Shown: in pieces, positions 1-10,893 of the stretch
Layout of the letters: each line of letters starts with the position of its first letter
Position numbering within the stretch: the stretch's first letter is position 1
Program-made: the position numbers and the translations under genes
From: Rheinheimera faecalis
Lineage (GTDB): Bacteria; Pseudomonadota; Gammaproteobacteria; Enterobacterales; Alteromonadaceae
Assembly (NCBI RefSeq): GCF_021290965.1
Contig: NZ_JAJOYT010000020.1
Span: 1-53,827 of the forward strand
Length of the DNA stretch: 53,827 nt
Direction: 5' to 3'
Notes under the pieces: generated by a model
What the model was told of the DNA's origin: nothing
The model's input: the letters and a program-made list of their open reading frames with translations, nothing else
Databases searched by the model: none

Positions 1-1
1 G

Positions 2-27
2 AGCCAGAGCTGGTCGCTCTGGCTTTT
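2..27. terminator. Hairpin just after the Lon-like protease gene
   Basis: An inverted repeat (AGCCAGAG, 7-nt loop, CTCTGGCT) is followed by TTTT on the plus strand and lies 6 bp beyond the stop codon of the minus-strand Lon-like gene. On the minus strand the expected T-run would fall outside the window, so it could terminate either that gene or an unseen plus-strand gene to the left. Confidence 0.5.
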
Positions 28-32
28 AGACG

Positions 33-2423
33 TTAACTGTCAGATGAGCCGTTGACTATCTCGGCTATCTCTTCCAGACGGCGCAGCGCCAGATAGTTGA
101 TGGTGCGTTTTGGATACTGGCCTTTGCTGTTACGTTCACCGGCCGGCATATCCATTAACAGCTCCAGCGCTTCATCCACACCTTTGACCACATAAATATG
201 GAACTGCCCCTGCTCTACCGCTTTAATCACTTCATCATTCAGCACCAGATTCAACTGGTTGCTGGCAGGAATAATACAACCTTGTTTACCTGTTAAACCA
301 CGGGACTCACAGAGGCGGAAGAAACCTTCAATTTTTTCGTTGACGCCACCAATAGCCTGCACCTGACCATGCTGATTAATAGAACCAGTCACCGCCAGAC
401 TTTGGGTAATAGGAATATCAGCTATGCCTGAAATCAGCGCACAAACCTCAGCCAGAGATGCACTATCGCCATCTATTAAACCGTAGGATTGCTCCATCGC
501 TATATTGGCTGACAAGGTCAGCGGGAAATGCTGAGCGTATTTAGCGCCTAAGTAACCTGTCAGCAGCATCACACCTTTGGAGTGAATGGATTTACCCAGT
601 TCCACTTCGCGCTCAATATCGACTACACCAGTAGAACCGGCAAAAACTGTGGTACTGATGCGGGCTGGCGTACCAAAAGCGGTATCGCCAATTTCCAGCA
701 CAGTTAAACCATTAATTTTGCCAACGGCCCAGTCGTCAGTGTCTATTAAAATCTGACCTTCCTGAATATCTTCTAAAAAGGATTCGCTGATACGGCCTGT
801 GCGGTATTGTTTGCCTTCCAGCGCCATTTGCACATGCTCAGCGCGCAGTTCAGTCGAGTCATGCTGAGTGGCATAAAAACAAGCTTCGCGCACCAGCTCC
901 AGCACTTCAGCAAAACGGGCAGACAACTTGCGCTGATGTTCAGCCTGACGGAAACTGAAATTCAGCAACTGCTTTAAGCCGCAGGCGGACAAGGTTTCCA
1001 TATCCATTTGCTGAATTTGATCCTGAATTTGCAGCGACATATAACGTACTGTCTGCTCGTTAAACGGCAAATAATGCTCAAAATCGGCTAACACACGGAA
1101 CAGTTCGTTAAACTCATCGTCCACGTCCTGCACCAGATAATACAAATCGCGCGAACCCAGCAGCACAATTTTGACGCTGAGCGGTATAGCTTTAGGCGTA
1201 ATAATGGTGGAGTTGGTGACTGCATGATCGCTTAGGGTATCAATCAGAATTTCGCCGGTTTTCAGCGCCAGTTTCAGTGCATCCCACAAGCTTGGCTGTG
1301 ACAATAAACGGTCTGCATCCAGCACCAGATAACCACCATTGGCTTTATGCAAAGCACCTGGGCGGATCATGCGGTAATTGGTATACAAGGAGCCTTGCAT
1401 TGAGCTGTATTCAACCCGGCCAAATAAATTGCCGTAGCTTGGATTCGGCTCAAAAATAATAGGAGCGCCGTCCATCAATTCGTGATGCATCAGCACATTA
1501 GGCACAAAGTCGCCGACAAAAATGCTACGGATATCCAGCTCTTCCAGCTTATCGCTTTCAGCCTCTTCAGGCAGCAGTTCCAGCATAGCTTTGACTAAAG
1601 CCGGTTTCATTTCACGCAGATAACGTAATACACCCAACTCACCTGAATAGTCGTGTTCCAACTGTTTCAGCAATGGCTTAATGGCTTGTTCAATAGTCTC
1701 ACGACGCAGCGCCCGCAGGTTTTCCGACAGTTCACGTTTCCACTGCGGTAATTCCAGCAATTGCTCATTCAGTATGGTTTCAAGCTCTGAGACTAAATCG
1801 TAGAAGAACTGGCGTTTTTCTTCAGATAAATTAGCAAATTCATTGTCATCCAGCGCTTTGCCATCCACCACTGGTGAAAAGCTGACAGCCCCGTTTTCTT
1901 CGTACAGTACCACTTGCTGCTCTAAGGCTTTGCGTTCCACTAACTCTATAGCGGCTTCGTACTTATCATCAAATTCCTGATGAATGGCTTTTTTCTTACG
2001 CTGATAACCCGGGTTATCAAAAGCAGCCGGGAAAGTATCGAGCAGCTCGTCGATTAAGGCTTCGACCTTTTTCACCAATACTTTGCCTTCACCCGGCACT
2101 AAACGTAAGGTGCCCGGAATACGCTCATCGTCAAAGTTATTGATATAACACCAGTCATCCGGCGTAGCTTTTTCGCTGGCAGCTTGCTGCAGAATGTCCT
2201 GCACTAAAGTGTAACGGCCTAAGGCAGGCTCGCCCATGACATAGAGGTTATAACCCGGCATATCCATGCCGATAGCAAAATTTAATGCCGCCTTTGCTCT
2301 GTCCTGGCCAATAAAAGTGCTGGATAAACCTGTCACGTCCAGCGCTTGCTGGATCAGGTTTTTATCAAGTTGTGGGCCTAAATGTTCGGCGGTTAAAGCA
2401 TATTTATGGCTGTTGTGCGTCAT
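33..2423 (-). CDS. Lon-like AAA+ ATP-dependent protease (AAA_32 / Lon_C type)
   Basis: A 796-residue protein of the Lon-related family that carries an AAA-like ATP-binding region and a C-terminal Lon serine-lysine peptidase domain; presumably a cytoplasmic ATP-dependent protease, substrates unknown. Visible: a P-loop-like segment GEPALGRYT (about residues 64-72), a Walker-B-like GGYLVLDADR (about 360-370), the peptidase serine in GDSAS (about 653) and the catalytic lysine in GGVNEKIEG (about 696). It lacks the N-terminal substrate domain of classical LonA and is longer than E. coli YcbZ (586 residues). The P-loop has arginine where the canonical lysine sits. Transcribed alone on the minus strand; ybeL lies 75 bp upstream on the same strand. 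The family call is firm; ATPase activity is not shown by the sequence. Confidence 0.88.
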   Translation of the reverse strand: MTHNSHKYALTAEHLGPQLDKNLIQQALDVTGLSSTFIGQDRAKAALNFAIGMDMPGYNLYVMGEPALGRYTLVQDILQQAASEKATPDDWCYINNFDDERIPGTLRLVPGEGKVLVKKVEALIDELLDTFPAAFDNPGYQRKKKAIHQEFDDKYEAAIELVERKALEQQVVLYEENGAVSFSPVVDGKALDDNEFANLSEEKRQFFYDLVSELETILNEQLLELPQWKRELSENLRALRRETIEQAIKPLLKQLEHDYSGELGVLRYLREMKPALVKAMLELLPEEAESDKLEELDIRSIFVGDFVPNVLMHHELMDGAPIIFEPNPSYGNLFGRVEYSSMQGSLYTNYRMIRPGALHKANGGYLVLDADRLLSQPSLWDALKLALKTGEILIDTLSDHAVTNSTIITPKAIPLSVKIVLLGSRDLYYLVQDVDDEFNELFRVLADFEHYLPFNEQTVRYMSLQIQDQIQQMDMETLSACGLKQLLNFSFRQAEHQRKLSARFAEVLELVREACFYATQHDSTELRAEHVQMALEGKQYRTGRISESFLEDIQEGQILIDTDDWAVGKINGLTVLEIGDTAFGTPARISTTVFAGSTGVVDIEREVELGKSIHSKGVMLLTGYLGAKYAQHFPLTLSANIAMEQSYGLIDGDSASLAEVCALISGIADIPITQSLAVTGSINQHGQVQAIGGVNEKIEGFFRLCESRGLTGKQGCIIPASNQLNLVLNDEVIKAVEQGQFHIYVVKGVDEALELLMDMPAGERNSKGQYPKRTINYLALRRLEEIAEIVNGSSDS

Positions 2424-2498
2424 GCAACCTGCTCAGTGTTGAAAGATGAAAACTACAATTTCCGTCATCTTAACAAATCATTGAATAAAATGAAGGTT

Positions 2499-2954
2499 TT
2501 AAACAGGTAATCCATGACGACTGAAATGCGTGCCTCCACAATACACACAGGCGCTTAATTCAGCCGGATGATAAAAGGCCTGTTGTTGCTGACACTGCTG
2601 GCATTGATACAGCCCCATGCCCACTTCTTCACCTTGTAGATACGTACCCTGATGCTCCAAATCCTGCATCAGCTCCTGCCATTCAATCTGGGTTTTGTCG
2701 GTAATCAGCGAAAGCTCATACCACAAAGTTTCAGGCCAAAGGGATGGCGCTTGTTCAGCCTCTGTGGCCTGACGTTTAAAGGTTTCAATAAAAAGCTGAG
2801 TTTCATAAGCCGTCAGCTCTTTGCCAGCTTTGACATAAGCTTTGACTGTGTCGGCAAAGTCCACCAGATTATCCAGTTGCTGCTGCCGCCCCTCTTTGAA
2901 CATAGTGGCTAACTCATTGAGCCAATTCTGATATTTTTCTTTAAATTCGGACAT
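2499..2954 (-). CDS. ybeL: YbeL family zinc-ribbon protein (DUF1451)
   Basis: A 151-residue protein matching the YbeL family, whose function is not established. The first ~100 residues are helical and charged and contain the family stretch LWYELSLITDKTQIEWQEL (about 77-95). The C-terminus has two CxxC pairs, C118/C121 and C136/C139, forming a probable zinc ribbon. In E. coli ybeL is a neighbour of leuS; here leuS starts about 2.2 kb away with two genes between. A ribosome-binding sequence AGGAGG lies just upstream of the ATG. It may be co-transcribed with the Lon-like gene downstream. Confidence 0.85.
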   Translation of the reverse strand: MSEFKEKYQNWLNELATMFKEGRQQQLDNLVDFADTVKAYVKAGKELTAYETQLFIETFKRQATEAEQAPSLWPETLWYELSLITDKTQIEWQELMQDLEHQGTYLQGEEVGMGLYQCQQCQQQQAFYHPAELSACVYCGGTHFSRHGLPV

Positions 2955-3103
2955 AAATCCTCCTTACTACTTTTCTTCAGTATAGTCGGCTAAAAACGAA
3001 TAACTGAGTTTTAAACCTGTAGCCCGGCTTTTTAGTCGCAAGGCTATTGCGGCTTTTTGCTCTGAAGCTCAGTCTGCAGACAGAACTATAAAAGGGGTTG
3101 TTA

Positions 3104-4261
3104 ATGAAACTTTATTTTGCTTTTACCGCTTGTGCTTTGTTATTCAGTGCAGCTAGTGCGGCAGAGTACTTTCCACCTGCCGGGCAATGGCAACAAAAAC
3201 CAGCCGCCGAATTAAAGGTGGATGCAGCCTTGCTGCAACAAGCTGTGGATTACGCCATAAAATCTGAAAATAAGGCAGACCCGGATCAAGCCATTAATCA
3301 GGCTACAACTTTTGGTGCCAAAGAGCCTTATGATCAGATTATTGGCCCGATGAAAACCCGGGCTCCTGCCAATGGCCTCATTATTTATAAAGGCGCAGTG
3401 ATAGCTCAGTGGGGCGATACACAGGCTGTAGATATGACCCACAGCATCACCAAAACTTTTTTAACCACTGTGACAGGCCTGGCGGTGCAACAAGGTTTAA
3501 TTCATAGCCTGCAGGATAAAGTAGATAGCTATATGCCGCATGGTGTGGATTTATATCAGGGTAAGCACAACAGCCAAATTCGTTGGGATCATTTACTGCG
3601 TCAAACCAGTGACTGGCAAGGTACCTTATGGGGCAAACCCGACTGGGCTGACCGACCTGAAGGCAAAACACCGGCTGACTGGCCAAAACGGCCGTTACGC
3701 ACACCGGGCAGCCATTACAAATACAATGATGTACGGGTCAATCTGCTGGCGTTATCCACCTTGTATGTCTGGCGTAAACCTTTACCCCAAGTGCTGAACG
3801 AACAGATCATGTCGCCTATTGGAGCTTCGTCCACCTGGCGCTGGTATGGCTACAACAATAGCTGGATTGAACTGGATGGTCAGAAGATGCAGTCCGTATC
3901 AGGTGGTGGTCATTGGGGCGGCGGCATGTTTATTAATGCCTGGGATTTAGCCCGTTTTGGTTATCTGTTTTTACGGGATGGTCAATGGCAGGACAAGCAA
4001 CTCGTCAGTAAAGAATGGATCCGGCTTGCCAGTACTGGCGGCTCAGCCAACCCTGAATATGGCTTTGCCAACTGGTTTTTAAACCCGGGCCGTAAAGCTC
4101 TGCCAAACGCTCCTGAAACAGCTGTTACTTTTCAGGGCGCCGGCCGCAATATTATTTATATAGATAAAGAAAATGATCTGCTGATGGTCGCGCGTTGGAT
4201 AGGCAATGGCGATGAGCTGAATCAACTGGTGGGCAAAGTATTGACTGCTCTGCCCCACTGA
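3104..4261 (+). CDS. Secreted serine hydrolase of the class C beta-lactamase fold
   Basis: A 385-residue serine hydrolase of the beta-lactamase-related family (PF00144), which includes esterases, DD-peptidases and amidases; the substrate cannot be read from the sequence. A signal peptide precedes AEYFPP. The nucleophile motif SxxK is S114-I-T-K117, the second motif is YND (Tyr207), and an HWGGG segment (about residue 270) fits the third motif. The start chosen is ATG 3104, preceded by AAAGGGG at a 6-nt distance; an in-frame TTG two codons earlier sits directly on that ribosome-binding site. It faces the LysE-type gene and ends 15 bp from it. It is not evidence of antibiotic resistance. Confidence 0.85.
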   Translation: MKLYFAFTACALLFSAASAAEYFPPAGQWQQKPAAELKVDAALLQQAVDYAIKSENKADPDQAINQATTFGAKEPYDQIIGPMKTRAPANGLIIYKGAVIAQWGDTQAVDMTHSITKTFLTTVTGLAVQQGLIHSLQDKVDSYMPHGVDLYQGKHNSQIRWDHLLRQTSDWQGTLWGKPDWADRPEGKTPADWPKRPLRTPGSHYKYNDVRVNLLALSTLYVWRKPLPQVLNEQIMSPIGASSTWRWYGYNNSWIELDGQKMQSVSGGGHWGGGMFINAWDLARFGYLFLRDGQWQDKQLVSKEWIRLASTGGSANPEYGFANWFLNPGRKALPNAPETAVTFQGAGRNIIYIDKENDLLMVARWIGNGDELNQLVGKVLTALPH

Positions 4262-4276
4262 TCAGGTGCAGTCTGA

Positions 4277-4912
4277 CTAGCGCAGGTCTGCCAGCGCTAG
4301 CTTCACACCCAAAGCGACAAATAAAGCACCAATACTTTTATTCAGCCAAAACGCCACCAGCGGGCTTACTTTCATTTTTTTTCCGGCAAAGCCAGCACTG
4401 ACAGCTAAGAACACACACCAGAGCATGCCATTCAGATTAAAAATAAAACCTAAGATCACAAAAGCCAAAGCTTTGTTGGCTGCATCCACGGCAATAAACT
4501 GCGGTACAAAAGCTAAAAAAAACAGCGCCACTTTTGGATTCAGTACATTAGTGACAAAACCCTGCAGAAAAATGGTTTGAAAGGAAGCTGCAGAAACCTG
4601 CTGTGCAACAACGCCATGTTCAGGACGTTTTGCCAACAACATTTTCACCCCGAGATAAACTAAATAGGCAGCACCAGCCAGCTTCACCAGCGTAAAAGCC
4701 GTTGCAGAAGTCGCCAGCAAAGCAGAAACCCCCAAAGCAGCGGCAAAAATATGTAGACAAACACCAGTGCCAATACCTGCAACTGCGACCAAACCAGCAC
4801 GCCAGCCCTGACTGGCACTACGACTGACAATCAGCACCGTATCCGGCCCTGGTGAAATATTCAGCAATAAGCCCGAAATGATAAACAACATCAGATTTTC
4901 AATACCAAACAC
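4277..4912 (-). CDS. LysE/RhtB family amino-acid exporter
   Basis: A 211-residue inner-membrane protein of the LysE family, which exports amino acids and derivatives such as homoserine or threonine. About six hydrophobic segments are visible, and the family signature SPGPDTVLIVSRSASQGWRAG lies near residues 20-41 (21 residues, beginning with Ser-Pro-Gly-Pro). Length is typical for the family. It stands alone on the minus strand, divergent from leuS across a 207-bp gap. The substrate is not predictable. Confidence 0.88.
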   Translation of the reverse strand: MFGIENLMLFIISGLLLNISPGPDTVLIVSRSASQGWRAGLVAVAGIGTGVCLHIFAAALGVSALLATSATAFTLVKLAGAAYLVYLGVKMLLAKRPEHGVVAQQVSAASFQTIFLQGFVTNVLNPKVALFFLAFVPQFIAVDAANKALAFVILGFIFNLNGMLWCVFLAVSAGFAGKKMKVSPLVAFWLNKSIGALFVALGVKLALADLR

Positions 4913-5098
4913 AAGCTATTCCTTGATGAAACCCGCATCTTCAATTCACCACTTTATGCAGCCGGAGTAACACAGACAAGAGCATCTGAACAAAATAAAA
5001 CAAAGCAAGGATTGTCCCTTGTTGCAGTTGTTGCCGACCCCCCGCTTGCGGTATGCTAGCGGCAATTTTTCCCGCCGGTTTCATCGGTCTGGTTTTGA

Positions 5099-7708
<2,610 letters not shown>

Positions 7709-7709
7709 A

Positions 7710-8195
7710 ATGAAAAAACACTCCGTATGGACAGGGCTGCTGCTTGCAAGCAGCCTGCTTCTGACCAGCTGCGGCTTCCACTTACGTGGCAGCCTGCCGC
7801 TGGAGCGTTATCCGGCAATTTTTGTTGATGCAAAAAAGCACTCTGAGCTGGCAAACTTGTTATCGCAGCAACTCACCAGCAATGAAGTGAAATTGCTGAC
7901 AGAGCTGGATCCCAAAGCACCAGCACTGATGCTGCAACAGGATAGTCTGGAACGCCGGACTTTATCTTTATTCCCCAATGGTCAGGTTGCCGAATACGAA
8001 CTGATTTATCAGGTGAAATACCAGTTATTGCTGCCAGGTCAGGATATTCAGGAGTTTCAGTTTGAACTGACACGTGACTATCAGGACGATCCAAACCTTG
8101 CGCTTGCCAAAGCCAAAGAACTGGATTTGTTATTGCAGGAACTGAGAAATCAGGCCGCCAGCCGTATAATCCGTCAATTAAACCGGATCCACTAA
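7710..8195 (+). CDS. lptE: LPS-assembly lipoprotein LptE
   Basis: Outer-membrane lipoprotein that plugs the LptD barrel and is needed to place lipopolysaccharide on the cell surface; 161 residues. A lipoprotein signal ends in LLTSC with the lipidated cysteine at 21, followed by the family opening GFHLRG. Its ATG lies one base after the leuS stop, and its stop TAA overlaps the holA start (TAATG), so translation of leuS-lptE-holA is probably coupled. Confidence 0.93.
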   Translation: MKKHSVWTGLLLASSLLLTSCGFHLRGSLPLERYPAIFVDAKKHSELANLLSQQLTSNEVKLLTELDPKAPALMLQQDSLERRTLSLFPNGQVAEYELIYQVKYQLLLPGQDIQEFQFELTRDYQDDPNLALAKAKELDLLLQELRNQAASRIIRQLNRIH

Positions 8196-9247
8196 TGCTG
8201 AAACTGTATAGCAATCAGCTTGCTGCACAGTTACAAAAAAGCCTGGCACCAGTGTATCTGGTGTTTGGTGAAGAGCCGCTGCAAAAGCAGGAAAGCATTG
8301 ATTTAATTCGTGCTGCTGCAAAAAAACAAGGCTTTGATGAACGGCAAAGTTACAGCTGGGACAACAGTTTCAGCTGGAACGACTTTCTGATGGAACTGAA
8401 TAATTTATCCTTGTTTTCGCCTCGTCGGGTATTTGAGCTGGAACTACCGGCTAAATTGCCAACAGGCGCAAGCGACTTATTAAAACAGCTCCCCTCTTTA
8501 TTGCACCCGGATTTAATTCTGGTGTTGCATGCAGCCAAAAATGCCAACGATTACGCTAAATCTGCCTGGTTTAAAACGCTGGCAGAACAAGCAGTTCAGG
8601 TGCAGTTTTATCCATTGGACGATCAGCAGTTTCAGCGCTGGTTACAGCAACGAGCCTCTGCACTCAAACTGCATTTAACACCAGATGCCATTACCTTAAT
8701 GCAGCATCACTGCGCAGGTAATTTATTAGCTGCGGCACAAGAGCTGGAAAAACTGGGTTTAACTTTGGTCAGTGGCACTATAGATGCTGAACTTCTGGAA
8801 CAGCATTTAGCCGACCAGTCGCACTTTTCAGTGTTTCAATTGGTAGATGCTTTGCTGTCAGGTCAGGGTAACGAAGCCTTGCACCGTCTTGACCGTTTAT
8901 TACAGCAGGACACTGAACCTGTAATTATTGCCTGGCAGTTACAAAAAGAAGTCACTACATTGATGCAAATGCATCTGGCCCAGCAGCAAGGTAAACCCTT
9001 GGCTGATTTCTTCAAAAAAAATGCGATTTGGCCTAAGCGTCAGCCTATGTACCAAACTGCTGTATCGCGTTTACCTGCCAAATGGCTGGGGTATGTGCAA
9101 CAGGAACTGGCCGCCTTTGACCGCGCCTTTAAATCTGGTGCTTTAAGCAGCCCTGAACTGGCATTAGCACATTTAGTGAGTTTATTAGTCAGCCCTGTCT
9201 CCAAAGTATTTTCATTGCAGCAACGTTATGCCGACTTCACGCCCTGA
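8195..9247 (+). CDS. holA: DNA polymerase III delta subunit
   Basis: Clamp-loader delta subunit that opens the beta sliding clamp; 350 residues, close to the E. coli length (343). The N-terminal region has the family segment YLVFGEEPLQKQES (about 20-33), and the C-terminal helical domain shows the usual ELALAHL segment. The ATG overlaps the lptE stop by one base and the last 20 bp overlap nadD in another frame, so the cluster is tightly packed. Confidence 0.95.
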   Translation: MLKLYSNQLAAQLQKSLAPVYLVFGEEPLQKQESIDLIRAAAKKQGFDERQSYSWDNSFSWNDFLMELNNLSLFSPRRVFELELPAKLPTGASDLLKQLPSLLHPDLILVLHAAKNANDYAKSAWFKTLAEQAVQVQFYPLDDQQFQRWLQQRASALKLHLTPDAITLMQHHCAGNLLAAAQELEKLGLTLVSGTIDAELLEQHLADQSHFSVFQLVDALLSGQGNEALHRLDRLLQQDTEPVIIAWQLQKEVTTLMQMHLAQQQGKPLADFFKKNAIWPKRQPMYQTAVSRLPAKWLGYVQQELAAFDRAFKSGALSSPELALAHLVSLLVSPVSKVFSLQQRYADFTP

Positions 9248-9890
9248 TCGTGCTTTTGCCGTATTTGGCGGCACTTTTGACCCCATACATCTGGCGCATG
9301 TAGCCTGCGCCCAGTACGTGTTAAAACACTGTGCTGTACGTGAAGTGCAACTAATGCCCTGCCACCTGCCCGCTCATCGCGCAAGTCCAGGCGTTAGTGC
9401 AGAACACAGAGCTGCGATGGTGCAACTCGCCATTGAGCATATTCCTGGTTTGTCGCTACAGAGTCTGGAGCTGAATAAACATAGCCCTTCGTACACGGTC
9501 GACAGTTTGCGTTTATTGCGTGAACAGTACCCACGGGGTGGTTTGTTGTTTGTCATGGGTATGGATTCACTGGCGTATTTTAAACAATGGCATCAGTGGC
9601 AAAGTATTTTGCAACTGGCGCATCTGGTGGTTTGCCAGCGCCCCGGCAGTACAGCTGAAGATGGTGATTGTCCGGCGCTGCTGGAACAATTTGGCACAAC
9701 CTCTCTGCAAGACCTGCATTTACTGGACTCTGGCAAAATTATGCTGCTGGATAACCCTCCTCTGGATTTGAGCGCAACGCGGATCAGAACCTTGTTGGAA
9801 AAAAACCAGCAAAGCACCGAACTAAGTCAGTTAATACCAGCCGAAGTGTTGCAGTATATAAAAGCAGAAAGGCTGTACAGCGGCGTATAA
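9228..9890 (+). CDS. nadD: Nicotinate-nucleotide adenylyltransferase
   Basis: Converts nicotinate mononucleotide and ATP to deamido-NAD in NAD synthesis; 220 residues. The nucleotidyltransferase signature FGGTFDPIHLAH occupies residues 13-24 and the second ATP-binding motif LSATRIR lies around 180. The gene begins inside the end of holA (20-bp overlap), the same arrangement seen in many gammaproteobacteria. Confidence 0.96.
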   Translation: MPTSRPDRAFAVFGGTFDPIHLAHVACAQYVLKHCAVREVQLMPCHLPAHRASPGVSAEHRAAMVQLAIEHIPGLSLQSLELNKHSPSYTVDSLRLLREQYPRGGLLFVMGMDSLAYFKQWHQWQSILQLAHLVVCQRPGSTAEDGDCPALLEQFGTTSLQDLHLLDSGKIMLLDNPPLDLSATRIRTLLEKNQQSTELSQLIPAEVLQYIKAERLYSGV

Positions 9891-9942
9891 GATCAAAACA
9901 AAAAGTGTTAACATGTCGCGTTTTTAGATCCCGGAGTTAAAA

Positions 9943-10263
9943 GTGCAAGCACAAGAGTTATTAGCATTCGTCCTCGACAAGCTGGACGATATGAAAGCCA
10001 AGGATATCGTCAGCCTGGATGTCAGAGAAAAATCCAACGTGACGGATTCCATGGTCATCTGCTCAGGCACCTCAAACCGTCATACCCGTTCTATCGCCGA
10101 TCATCTGGCCAAAGAAGCGAAAAAAGCCGGCATCAGTGTGTTAGGCATTGAAGGTGAAGGTTCAGGTGAATGGGTACTGATTGATTTGGGTGACGTTATT
10201 GCCCATGTTATGCAGGAAGAAAGCCGCAGTTTTTACCAGTTAGAGAAACTCTGGAGCGTTTAA
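9943..10263 (+). CDS. rsfS: Ribosomal silencing factor RsfS
   Basis: Binds ribosomal protein L14 on the 50S subunit and blocks subunit joining when nutrients are scarce; 106 residues, typical length. The family stretch [20 protein letters not shown] (about 24-43) is clear. The start is GTG, preceded by CCGGAG. It sits between nadD and rlmH, the conserved order, with only 4 bp to rlmH. Confidence 0.96.
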   Translation: MQAQELLAFVLDKLDDMKAKDIVSLDVREKSNVTDSMVICSGTSNRHTRSIADHLAKEAKKAGISVLGIEGEGSGEWVLIDLGDVIAHVMQEESRSFYQLEKLWSV

Positions 10264-10267
10264 CGGC

Positions 10268-10738
10268 ATGAAGTTAATGCTGATTGCAGTCGGCACAAAA
10301 ATGCCTGATTGGGTCACCACGGCTTATGAAGAATATGCCCGTCGTTTTCCGCGTGATTTACCACTGGATTTGATTGAAATTCCGGCTGGTAAACGCGGGA
10401 AAAATGCGGACATTAAACGTATTCTCGAAACCGAAGGCGAAAAAATGCTGGCCGCTGTGCCCAAAGGCGCCCGCATTATTACGCTGGAGGTGGAAGGTGC
10501 CAACTGGAGCAGTCCACAACTGGCACAAAAACTGACACAATGGCAAATGGATGGCCGTGATGTTTGTTTACTGGTGGGAGGCCCTGAAGGCTTAGCTCCA
10601 GCTTGCATAGCTGCGAGTGAAGGCAAATGGTCGTTATCAGCGCTGACCATGCCCCACCCTATGGTTCGGGTTGTATTGGCAGAAAGCTTGTACCGCGCCT
10701 GGAGCATTAGTACGAATCACCCTTACCATCGCGAATGA
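10268..10738 (+). CDS. rlmH: 23S rRNA pseudouridine-1915 N3-methyltransferase
   Basis: SPOUT-family methyltransferase modifying pseudouridine 1915 of 23S rRNA; 156 residues, one longer than the E. coli enzyme. The knotted S-adenosylmethionine site includes [11 protein letters not shown] (about 101-111), and the C-terminus [11 protein letters not shown] is the conserved catalytic tail. The stop region CGCGAATGACC is echoed 145 bp downstream, just before mrdA (see the duplication entry that follows). Confidence 0.96.
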   Translation: MKLMLIAVGTKMPDWVTTAYEEYARRFPRDLPLDLIEIPAGKRGKNADIKRILETEGEKMLAAVPKGARIITLEVEGANWSSPQLAQKLTQWQMDGRDVCLLVGGPEGLAPACIAASEGKWSLSALTMPHPMVRVVLAESLYRAWSISTNHPYHRE

Positions 10739-10740
10739 CC

Positions 10741-10893
10741 ATGATGAAGCAGCTCCCATCCATTCAAACAAGCGCCCCACAAAACCAGCTATTTCATCAA
10801 AAGGCTTGGTTTGATTTTGCTAAGGCACTGATTTGTGGGAGTATCGACACCACCCAGTACTCTCTTTATGTAACCGCGAATAACGATGATTAA
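10741..10893 (+). pseudogene. Diverged tandem copy of the mrdA 5' end (50 codons)
   Basis: An open frame ATG 10741 to TAA 10893 whose first 33 residues share about 17 identities with the N-terminus of the PBP2 encoded immediately downstream; shared blocks include PSIQ, F-Q--A and LIC, and a later QY-L-V matches with a one-residue gap. The flanking sequence is also echoed: CGCGAATGACC before this copy, CGCGAATAACG before mrdA, at a 145-bp offset. The predicted product would have only the cytoplasmic tail and part of the membrane anchor. It is best read as a leftover of a junction duplication. Whether it is translated is unknown, but its stop overlaps the mrdA start, so ribosomes could pass from one to the other. 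Confidence 0.55.

Noticed and set aside
3035-3058. Hairpin plus TTTTT upstream of the serine hydrolase (GTCGCAA / TTGCGGC)
   Set aside because: Looks like a weak terminator, but no plus-strand transcript is known to end there and the stem has a wobble pair; not strong enough to call an attenuator.
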